This document shows, in pieces, positions 33,601 to 37,019 of a stretch of 37,019 nucleotides of DNA. The first letter of the stretch is position 1; every line of letters starts with the position of its first letter. The notes beneath the pieces were generated by a model. It was not told the DNA's origin and made no database searches. It saw only the letters and a list, made by a program, of their open reading frames with translations. A program made the position numbers and the translations under genes. Source of the DNA: Verrucomicrobiota bacterium (GTDB lineage: Bacteria; Verrucomicrobiota; Verrucomicrobiia; Opitutales; Opitutaceae); contig JAFAAS010000176.1 in NCBI GenBank assembly GCA_023426435.1, positions 1 to 37,019 of the forward strand, written 5' to 3'.

Positions 33601-33727
33601 GCGGAACATCGAGATCGAAGCCTTTGAGGTTGTTCTGACGCACGCCGCGGAGGCGGATGCATTCGGGAGCGGAGCGAGACGGATTGACCACAGCAGGCAC
33701 GGATGCGGAGCGGCGCGTCGAATGCAA
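27608..33727 (-). CDS. uvrA: Double-length excinuclease ABC subunit UvrA (two fused UvrA units)
   Basis: A 2039-residue DNA-damage-recognition ATPase of nucleotide excision repair: two complete UvrA units in one chain, about residues 20-1040 and 1090-2039. Four Walker A loops are present: GLSGAGKSS at 51, GVSGSGKST near 688 and 1120, and GPSGAGKST near 1703. Each ATPase has its LSGGE signature and a pair of CxxC zinc motifs (for example CPHCRGFG/CPSCGGQR and CDHCQGLG/CPVCEGRR). Walker B is LDEP in the first three and LEEP in the fourth. Tandem UvrA of about 1800 residues is known from Chlamydia. The extra length comes largely from many short in-frame repeat insertions. There is no ATG start: candidates are TTG at 33727 or GTG at 33700 or 33691. 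It is intact, without frameshift. Confidence 0.95.
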   Translation of the reverse strand: MHSTRRSASVPAVVNPSRSAPECIRLRGVRQNNLKGFDLDVPLGNYIAVTGLSGAGKSSLVFDTLHAEGQRRYVETFSAYTRQFLDLLDKPKVDSIENIRPSIAIEQTNTVKTSRSTVGTMTELTDFFKVWFSHVAECFDPATGEKVEDDNAQTIWSKTHAAHSGQTIIVAFKITKPANLTWPEILQNLKGQSYLRVLLPQPDASLAVHKIDDLLSLPPSTLNAQLSTSAHLFVVQDRVAVSTSDKPRFLEAIETALHFGQGEVFLFGSSNSQVSGLSPQLSELGHFSRGLHSPKTGRTFRPASPALFSFNSPLGACPHCRGFGRVIEIDYRLAVPDQSLSIDDGAIKIWESDIYGESKKDLYVFTKKKKIPTHVPFASLTPEQRDFIINGEPGYGEENNKTWPKYWYGVKGFFRWLEKNTYKMHVRVFLARYRAYNPCPSCGGQRLQPESLCWKWRTHTLPDLYQLPVSTLLSLLNNSKPQTPNSELDSRSASLAYDSILTRLRYLEEVGLGYLTLDRQSRTLSGGEVERVNLTSCLGTSLVDTLFVLDEPSVGLHPRDIDRLIGIIRTLTDAGNTVVVVEHDESMIRAADHVIEVGPEPGGRGGHIVFSGPVSELLTHPKSITGAYLSGRETIAPPIHRRPVFCHSERSEESTSASTLFLHFHHASKHNIQNLSFRLPLHRFVCLSGVSGSGKSTLLDNVIYQGLLAQRLQLAEDPATIESITVSDSSDSQPSTRNSQLAPVADAFSDIVLVDQSPLSRTPRSNPALYTEAWELIRELYASTPAAQAAGFNSSSFSFNSGEGRCDHCQGLGYERVEMQFLSDVFVPCPVCEGRRFKPEVLAIRWNDRSVADLLATSITDALPLFATDSSAHGGAVPSPRNSPLPEIHRRLATLDSVGLGYLALGQPLNTLSGGESQRLKLVRYLGGFAAESSEFGVPSSGSRGNAFSRSNPEPETRNPELPKGALLLLDEPTTGLHRHDVKRLLSVLQALVDRGHSVVVIEHNLDVLKSADWILEIGPDAGANGGRIVAEGPPETVAAADTATSPFLRAALAESNAVRAPRSALLAAESPAPYKSKKHETRNSELGTSSMLRIEGARENNLKNLSLSIAHRELSVVTGVSGSGKSTLAFDIVFAEGQRRFMESMSPYARQFVEQLPRPAIDRLTGIPPTVAIEQRVTRGSRKSTVATITEVAQYLRLLYARLGIQHHPDTDKPVEPLSLGQLKSLLSRVLETPKARRAKHLYLCAPLIRGRKGHHQPIATWIGKQGYKLMRADRQLIPVDAFQKLDRYKEHDIEVVVADLAGGALTAPHDTASAKPGRSQPSTLNSQLSTALSLGKGSCFLLTPQNEILSWFSTTRTDIDTGESFPELDPKDFSFNSPRGWCPTCRGHGRVFPWMLEFDDEDENDPAARLREFGVESSDDVSDEGTPCPECHGARLNRISRAVKLHFTPNRKSKIENRKSYSLSLPQLLTSTPSQLLAHLRNLILDTRGKLIVQDIVPQIEERLRFLDHVGLGYLSLDRPTETLSGGEAQRIRLAAQLGSNLSGVLYVLDEPSIGLHARDNDRLIETLHSLREKGNTLLVVEHDDELMERADRIIDLGPAAGIHGGELLAHGTPAEIKASDKSLTGLFLAKGIPHPLRGEYRSVKSNPLTRTKPVAKLLKKKKPAGPDPFHRDWLELRGAAFRNLKNFDLRLPLGRLIMVAGPSGAGKSTLFRDLLHPAVAHAIKEKKSTLTGRDFVKATNFTSDGGAVPSPRDSLPFESLRGAHGFKRVVEVDQSPIGKTPRSTPATYLGIFDQIRQFFASLPESKIRGYTASRFSFNTAGGRCPTCEGAGRVKLEMAFMPDTYLPCDDCRGLRYSPELSDVTWKGKSIGEVLQLTFEEAADFFDFHSHLSQVCKLMCDCGLGYLTLGQSSPTLSGGEAQRLKLVTELSAGLASYRERSRGELPRNLYLLEEPTIGLHLSDCEKLIRVLHSLVDQGHTVVVIEHHLDLLAEADYIIELGPVGGPDGGELLYQGELPGLLKIKNSPTAPYLRTKLNR
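28463..28487. repeat. Hairpin GCGCGGTG-AGGG-CACCGCGC inside uvrA
   Basis: A perfect 8-bp stem at 28463-28482 followed by CCCCAT. The 20-bp core is identical to that at 31085-31104. It encodes GGAVPSPR at about residue 1747-1755, just after the fourth Walker A region. Confidence 0.9.
29343..29377. repeat. Heptamer array in uvrA (GATTTTC type)
   Basis: Five 7-bp units, 34 of 35 bases identical to the array directly after surE (21211-21245). It encodes NRKSKIENRKS-like residues near 1451-1462, between the third zinc motif and the third LSGGE. Confidence 0.9.
29736..29770. repeat. Heptamer array in uvrA (GAGAGTT type)
   Basis: Five units (GAGAGTT, GTGAGTT and variants) encoding QPSTLNSQLST near residues 1320-1331. 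The non-coding strand would have TGA in the array; the coding strand is free of stops in all frames. Confidence 0.85.
29797..29817. repeat. Hairpin GTGGCGCG-GTGAG-CGCGCCAC inside uvrA
   Basis: A perfect 8-bp stem with a 5-nt loop, 26 bp from the neighbouring heptamer array. It encodes part of GGALTAPHD near residues 1304-1311. Confidence 0.8.
30461..30495. repeat. Heptamer array in uvrA (AGTTCCG type)
   Basis: Five units (GGTTCCG, AGTTCGG, AGTTCCG, GGTTTCG and a degenerate last unit). It encodes HETRNSELGTS near residues 1078-1089, in the linker between the two UvrA units. Confidence 0.85.
30527..30561. repeat. Heptamer array in uvrA (GCGGAAC type)
   Basis: Five units (GAGTAAC, GCGGAAC, GCGGAGC, GCGGACC, GCGTTAC). 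It encodes NAVRAPRSALL near residues 1056-1067, also in the inter-unit linker. Confidence 0.8.
30844..30935. repeat. Fold-back heptamer pair in uvrA (GTTCCGG / ACTCGGA types)
   Basis: Five units of the GTTCCGG type at 30844-30878 and five of the inverse ACTCGGA type at 30901-30935, separated by 22 bp. Together they encode about 31 extra residues (SSEFGVPSSGSRG to NPEPETRNPEL) between the second LSGGE and Walker B. The layout copies the intergenic composite elements. Confidence 0.9.
31085..31110. repeat. Hairpin GCGCGGTG-AGGG-CACCGCGC inside uvrA, second copy
   Basis: Perfect 8-bp stem at 31085-31104 followed by CTCCAT. It encodes HGGAVPSPR near residues 873-881. Its core is identical to 28463-28482. 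Confidence 0.9.
31505..31539. repeat. Heptamer array in uvrA (GAGTTGC type)
   Basis: Five units (GAGTTGG, GAGTTGC, GAGTTGA, GGGCTGA, GAGTCGG) encoding QPSTRNSQLAP near residues 730-741. Confidence 0.85.
31765..31800. repeat. CHSERSEES-type dispersed repeat inside uvrA
   Basis: Contains GATTCTTCGCTGCGCTCAGA then ATGACAAAAG, read on the coding strand as FCHSERSEESTS near residues 643-655. This is the widely dispersed palindromic element known from many bacterial genomes, usually intergenic; here it is in frame, shortly before the second ATPase. Confidence 0.85.
32265..32299. repeat. Heptamer array in uvrA (GGTTTGG type)
   Basis: Five units (AGTTCGG, AGTTTGG, GGTTTGG twice, AGTTGTT) encoding SKPQTPNSELD near residues 477-488. 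Confidence 0.85.
32885..32919. repeat. Heptamer array in uvrA (GGGCTGA type)
   Basis: Five units (AAGCTGA, GGGCTGA, GACCTGA, AACCTGA, GAGTTGG) encoding NSQVSGLSPQLSE near residues 270-282. The opposite orientation would put a TGA in every unit. Confidence 0.85.
33044..33078. repeat. Heptamer array in uvrA (AGTTGAG type)
   Basis: Units GGTGGAG, AGTTGAG, CGTTGAG, GGTCGAG and a degenerate fifth, encoding PPSTLNAQLSTS near residues 217-228. Confidence 0.8.
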
Positions 33728-33768
33728 CTCAGCGCTCGGGGCCGGCGAAGGCTGCTGACAGAAGGGTG

Positions 33769-34884
33769 TCAGGAGCGCGCCTCGTGAGCGAGGCGGGTGA
33801 AAAGATCGAGGTAGGCGACGACCTGGCGAGCGGGGTCAAAGGTCGTGCGAGCGAAGTGGCGGGCGGCGGAGGAGATCGCGGCGCGAGCGTCAGGCGCAAG
33901 CGCGGCGAGGTGTTCGATGGTGGAGCGGAAGGCGACGCGGTTGTGGCGCGGGATGACCCAGCCGGTGTGATTGGGGACGAAAGTTTCGTCGATGCCCTGA
34001 ACGTCGTAGCCGATGCAGGGGAGGCCGTGAGCCTGGGCTTCGATGAAGAAATTGGAGAGGGATTCGGAGGTGGACGCGTGGACGGCGGCGTCGGCGGCGG
34101 CGTAGAGCGGGGTGGGATCGCGGACGAAGCCCAGGAATTTTACGCGCGCGGAGAGTTGTTTTTCGGATACGAGGCGTTCGCACGCGGCGCGCGCGGGGCC
34201 GTCGCCGGCGAGCCAGAGTTGGACGTCGAAGGCGGGCGGGAGTGTCGCGGCGATTTCAATGAGTTCGCGCTGATTTTTTTCGGGGCGGAACATCGCGACG
34301 TTGAGGAGGATGAACGTGGAGGAGCTACGCGGTGGAGGCTCCGCGCCTCCATGTGCGCGGGTGGGGAAGACGAGGGAGTTGTGGATGATGGAGATTTTTT
34401 CGGCGGGGAGCGTGTGGTCGCGGATGAGGAGATCGCGGGCGGCGCGGGAGTTGGCGACGACGTGGCGGACGCGATGGAGCGAGCGACGGAAGAGAAACGG
34501 GAGGGATTTGCCGGTGCGGAGCGTGGCGATGACGGCGGCGGCGCGGAGGCGTTGTTGCAATGCGCCGGCGTAGCAGTTGGCCATGCGGCCCATGCAGAGG
34601 ATGATGTCGGGCGAGAGGCGGGAGGCGGTGGCGAGGAGACGCGGGGCGAACCAGTCGAGTTGGGTGTCGAAAGGTTGGAGGATGTGGCGGCGGACGTTGG
34701 GTGAAACGGTGGAGGCGAGTGCGCCGCCCGGGCGGAAAGTGAGCAGCGTCGTGGTGTGGCTGGCCTGAGCGAACGCGTTGGCGAGAAGGATCGATTGGCG
34801 CTCGGTGCCGCCGCTGCGCAGGTGGTCCTGAACAATGAGGATTTTCAGTTGCGGGACGGAACGAGCGGAGGAGAGTGAGGCCAT
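33769..34884 (-). CDS. Glycosyltransferase family 4 (GT-B) protein
   Basis: A 371-residue retaining GT-B enzyme. The N-terminal Rossmann half starts KILIVQDHLRSGGTERQSIL, whose GGTE loop is typical of GT4. The C-terminal half has FRPEKNQRELIEIAA, LWLAGDGPARAACERL, VKFLGFVRDPTPLYAAAD and the EX7E motif ESLSNFFIE followed by AQAHGLPCIGYDVQGIDETF. It is cytoplasmic or membrane-peripheral and probably adds a sugar to a lipid-linked or surface glycan; donor and acceptor are unknown, and no glycan cluster surrounds it. Residues about 178-190 (AHGGAEPPPRSSS) are encoded by a repeat hairpin. Its ATG lies 2 bp from the ATG of the divergent neighbour. Confidence 0.9.
   Translation of the reverse strand: MASLSSARSVPQLKILIVQDHLRSGGTERQSILLANAFAQASHTTTLLTFRPGGALASTVSPNVRRHILQPFDTQLDWFAPRLLATASRLSPDIILCMGRMANCYAGALQQRLRAAAVIATLRTGKSLPFLFRRSLHRVRHVVANSRAARDLLIRDHTLPAEKISIIHNSLVFPTRAHGGAEPPPRSSSTFILLNVAMFRPEKNQRELIEIAATLPPAFDVQLWLAGDGPARAACERLVSEKQLSARVKFLGFVRDPTPLYAAADAAVHASTSESLSNFFIEAQAHGLPCIGYDVQGIDETFVPNHTGWVIPRHNRVAFRSTIEHLAALAPDARAAISSAARHFARTTFDPARQVVAYLDLFTRLAHEARS
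34324..34351. repeat. Repeat hairpin inside the glycosyltransferase gene
   Basis: GCGG...CCGC arms around TGGAGGCT, followed by GCCTCCATG, the same CTCCATG end as the hairpin at 31085. It encodes HGGAEPPPR, closely matching the HGGAVPSPR peptides that the same family makes in UvrA. Confidence 0.75.
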
Positions 34885-34886
34885 CG

Positions 34887-35318
34887 ATGAACCGGCTGCT
34901 TCAATTCCTGCTGCGTTGCGCCGTGCTGGCGTTGGGCGTGGTGCTCGCGACGAAACTGGTGCCGGGCATACGGGTGGACGATGGCACGACGCTGGTGGCG
35001 GTGGTGTTGTTGCTGACGCTGTTCAATGCAGTGCTGAAGCCGTTGATGGTGCTCTTCACGCTGCCGTTCATCGTGCTGACGTTGGGGTTGGGGATCGTGG
35101 TGATCAACGCCTTGTTGTTTCTGTTTGTGGGCAAGATTGTGGACGGATTCAGCGTGGATGGTTTTTGGCCGGCGGTGGGCGGGGCGTTGATCGTGAGTGT
35201 GACGAATTTCTTGTTGGGTGGCTTTGTGAGGAAGCGCCCGGAACGGAGGGATCCGCCGGCGGGGCGTCGGCCGGAGCGGCGGGTGCGTGAGAGCAAGGGT
35301 GATGTGATTGATATTTGA
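34887..35318 (+). CDS. PF04020-type (4-TMS holin superfamily IV) membrane protein
   Basis: A 143-residue inner-membrane protein with four hydrophobic helices (about 5-22, 33-52, 58-82 and 92-115). The family pattern is visible: N-terminal RLLQFLLRCAVLALGVVLAT, the central TLFNAVLKPLMVLFTLPFIV with its conserved Asn-Ala-x-x-x-Pro, and LGLGIVVINALLFLFVGKIV. The C-terminal tail of about 30 residues is basic and probably cytoplasmic. Despite the holin name these are cellular proteins of unknown function. I chose the ATG at 34887; a GTG at 34875 would overlap the divergent glycosyltransferase start. Confidence 0.87.
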   Translation: MNRLLQFLLRCAVLALGVVLATKLVPGIRVDDGTTLVAVVLLLTLFNAVLKPLMVLFTLPFIVLTLGLGIVVINALLFLFVGKIVDGFSVDGFWPAVGGALIVSVTNFLLGGFVRKRPERRDPPAGRRPERRVRESKGDVIDI

Positions 35319-35412
35319 GCGGTGGGTGTTCGCGCGGCGTTGAGGACGGAGATTCCGTTTGACGGTGGGTCGAGCGGCGCAGACGGTGGGGCCAAAGTTT
35401 ATATCTCCCACC

Positions 35413-36810
35413 ATGGCTGAAACTATCGAATACGATCTGGTTGTCGTCGGCGGCGGTCCTGCGGGTTACGCGGGCGCGATTCGTGCCGGGCAGCTCGGAA
35501 AAAAAGTCGCGTGCGTCGAAATGGAACGCGCGGGCGGCACGTGCCTGAACTGGGGGTGCATTCCGACGAAGGCGCTGCTCAAGAGTGCGGAGCTGTATGT
35601 GAAGATGAAGAAGGCGGAAGCGTTTGGGCTTTCGGCGAAGGAAGTGACCTTCGACTTTGCGAAAGTGATGGAGCGCTCGCGCGGCGTCGCGGGGCAGATG
35701 GCGAAGGGCGTCGAGTTTTTGTTCAAGAAGAACAAGGTCGACTACATCATCGGCAAGGCGTCGGTGCCGGCGGCGGGGATGGTTGAAATCGTCGAAGGCG
35801 AGAGCAAAGGGAAGTTTCTCAAGGCGAAAAACATTCTGATCGCGACTGGCTGCAAGATGCGGCGGATTCCGGATCTGCCGGTCGATGGCGTGCGGGTGAT
35901 GACCTCGCGCGAGGCGCTCGCGGCGAAGACGCTGCCGAAGTCGATCGTGATTGTCGGCGCGGGAGCGATCGGCGTGGAGTTCGCGTATTTCTTCAATGCG
36001 TTCGGCACGAAAGTGACGCTGGTGGAAATGCTGCCGACGATTTTGCCGGTGGAAGATGAAGAGGTCTCGAAGACGCTGCACCGTGCGTTCGAGAAGCAAG
36101 GCATCACGATCAAGACGGGCACGAAGTGCGAAAACTTCCGTGTGGGGAAAGACTCGGTGAAGCTTAACCTCGTGAAGGACGGGCAGACGGAAGAGGTTGA
36201 AGTTGAAACCGTGCTGTCGGCGATCGGCGTGGTGGCGAACATTGAAGGCGTGCTCGGCAAGGCGGTGAAGGTGGAGCTCGATCGCAATTACGTGAAGGTC
36301 GGCGACGATTATCAGACCGCGACGAAAGGCATCTATGCGGCGGGCGACATCATTGGGCCGCCGTGGTTGGCGCACGTGGCGACGTTCGAGGCGGTGAGCG
36401 CGGTGAACGGGATGTTTGGCCACGGCAAGCCGGAGCGGGTGAAGAATTTTCCGGGTTGCACGTATTGTCAGCCGCAGGTGTCGAGCACGGGCCTGACGGA
36501 GAAGGCGGCGAAGGAAAAGAAACTCGATTACAAGGTTGGAAAGTTTCCGTTTACGGCGTCGGGCAAGGCGGTTGCTTCATCCGAGAGCGAAGGCTTCGTG
36601 AAGGTGATCAGCGATGCGAAGACCGGAGAAATCTACGGCGCGCACATCATTGGGTCGGAAGCGACCGAGCTGATTGCGGAGTATGGACTCGCGATCGAAC
36701 TCGAAGCGACGATCGAGGAGATTCACCAGACGATTCATGCGCACCCGACGTTGAGCGAAGCCGTGATGGAAGCGGCGGCGGCGGCGATGGGTGAGGCGAT
36801 TCATATTTGA
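35413..36810 (+). CDS. lpdA: Dihydrolipoamide dehydrogenase (E3)
   Basis: A 465-residue flavoprotein disulfide reductase that reoxidises dihydrolipoamide in 2-oxoacid dehydrogenase complexes or the glycine cleavage system. The FAD motif VVGGGPAGYAGAIRAGQLG is at 12-30, and the redox disulfide is Cys44/Cys49 in GGTCLNWGCIPTKAL. The NAD motif IVIVGAGAIGVEFAYFF is near 179, and the second FAD contact is KGIYAAGDIIGPPWLAHVA. The catalytic dyad is His444/Glu449 in HAHPTLSE, donated across the dimer. All key residues are present. No E1, E2 or gcv gene is in the window, so E3 may be shared between complexes. The start is ATG at 35413; there is a TATAT stretch just before it but no clear -35. Confidence 0.97.
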   Translation: MAETIEYDLVVVGGGPAGYAGAIRAGQLGKKVACVEMERAGGTCLNWGCIPTKALLKSAELYVKMKKAEAFGLSAKEVTFDFAKVMERSRGVAGQMAKGVEFLFKKNKVDYIIGKASVPAAGMVEIVEGESKGKFLKAKNILIATGCKMRRIPDLPVDGVRVMTSREALAAKTLPKSIVIVGAGAIGVEFAYFFNAFGTKVTLVEMLPTILPVEDEEVSKTLHRAFEKQGITIKTGTKCENFRVGKDSVKLNLVKDGQTEEVEVETVLSAIGVVANIEGVLGKAVKVELDRNYVKVGDDYQTATKGIYAAGDIIGPPWLAHVATFEAVSAVNGMFGHGKPERVKNFPGCTYCQPQVSSTGLTEKAAKEKKLDYKVGKFPFTASGKAVASSESEGFVKVISDAKTGEIYGAHIIGSEATELIAEYGLAIELEATIEEIHQTIHAHPTLSEAVMEAAAAAMGEAIHI

Positions 36811-36826
36811 GTCGCGAGGCGGGGGA

Positions 36827-36884
36827 GGGCGGCTCGCTGGGGACGGCTTGTCCTACGAGCCCGGCGGGACGCCGGGCTCCACTT
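36827..36884. repeat. Two REP-like elements after lpdA
   Basis: First a copy of the GGCGGCTCGC element (36827-36856, with GGGGACGGCT and the end TCCTAC). Then the hairpin AGCCCGGC-GGGAC-GCCGGGCT (36858-36878) followed by CCACTT. They are sister copies of 25782-25814 and 23369-23396. Confidence 0.85.
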
Positions 36885-36901
36885 GGAATTCAAGACAACA
36901 A

Positions 36902-36935
36902 AAAGCCGGGGCGAATGGCCCCGGCTTTCGTTTTT
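36902..36935. terminator. Bidirectional terminator between lpdA and tRNA-Arg
   Basis: An 11-bp stem AAAGCCGGGGC / GCCCCGGCTTT (36902-36912 and 36918-36928), loop GAATG. On the plus strand it is followed by CGTTTTT, and on the minus strand the stem runs into TTTTTG, so it can end transcripts of the convergent lpdA and tRNA genes. Confidence 0.9.
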
Positions 36936-36941
36936 AAAGAG

Positions 36942-37016
36942 TGGTGCGAGCGCCGGGAGTCGAACCCGGATCGACGGCTTCGGAGACCGCTACACTATCC
37001 ATTGTGCTACGCCCGC
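36942..37016 (-). tRNA. tRNA-Arg (CCG)
   Basis: A 75-nt cloverleaf on the minus strand with encoded CCA at 36942-36944. The acceptor stem is GCGGGCG / CGCTCGC with one G-U pair, the D-arm AGCACAATGGATAGTGT, the anticodon loop CTCCGAA giving anticodon CCG (reads CGG), and the T-arm GGGTTCGACTCCC. Only three bases lie beyond its 5' end in the window. Confidence 0.96.
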
Positions 37017-37019
37017 AGA

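Noticed and set aside
27608..33727. uvrA as a pseudogene, a sequencing fusion or an intein-bearing gene
   Set aside because: The frame is open throughout, all four ATPase sites and zinc motifs are present in order, tandem UvrA is known in PVC bacteria, and each insertion is only about 10-35 residues, far below intein size and without splicing motifs.

Overview
The window is GC-rich bacterial chromosome with dense, mostly short-spaced genes. It most likely comes from the Verrucomicrobiota, probably Opitutaceae-like. Three things point that way: a tandem double-length UvrA of the type known from Chlamydiae and other PVC bacteria, an rpsP-trmD-rplS cluster without rimM, and gaps filled with short palindromes and 7-bp tandem arrays. 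The taxon is an inference from gene content; no 16S gene is present.

Layout. 1-1796 (minus): start of ychF, a SIMPL-domain protein and a DedA membrane protein. 1939-3430 (plus): rpsP, trmD and rplS, with terminators after rpsP and after rplS. 3539-4642 (minus): a Gfo/Idh/MocA oxidoreductase. 4827-7641 (plus): tRNA-Phe, then a translationally coupled pair made of an FG-GAP/VCBS-repeat protein and a TPR protein. 7783-16746 (plus): a glucan/trehalose block with an unknown membrane protein, the osmoregulated periplasmic glucan synthase OpgH/MdoH, a small beta-rich protein, GlgE, and a TreS-maltokinase fusion. TreS-Mak turns trehalose into maltose-1-phosphate and GlgE polymerises it into alpha-glucan. 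Together with OpgH this suggests a carbohydrate-storage and osmoadaptation locus.

16903-20149 (minus): a four-gene envelope operon (small anchored protein, holin-X-like protein, DUF3618 protein, YihY/BrkB) whose last three genes overlap by 4 nt. 20458-23344: surE (plus), apbE (minus) and a secreted GH105-like glycosidase (plus). 23398-26876 (minus): a secreted coiled-coil protein, enolase and a protein of ten 33-residue ankyrin-like repeats. 27000-27422 (plus): a single-domain response regulator. 27608-34884 (minus): giant uvrA and a GT4 glycosyltransferase. 34887-36810 (plus): a PF04020-type membrane protein and dihydrolipoamide dehydrogenase. The window ends with tRNA-Arg(CCG) on the minus strand.

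The most unusual signal is not a gene. Two families of short repeats, 35-bp arrays of five degenerate heptamers and 14-25 bp GC-rich hairpins, lie between genes and have also entered coding sequences without breaking the frame. uvrA alone carries ten heptamer arrays, three hairpins and one CHSERSEES-type element. One uvrA array matches the array directly after the surE stop codon at 34 of 35 positions. Three composite fold-back copies, with inverted heptamer arrays at both ends, sit at 16750, 25665 and 27454.
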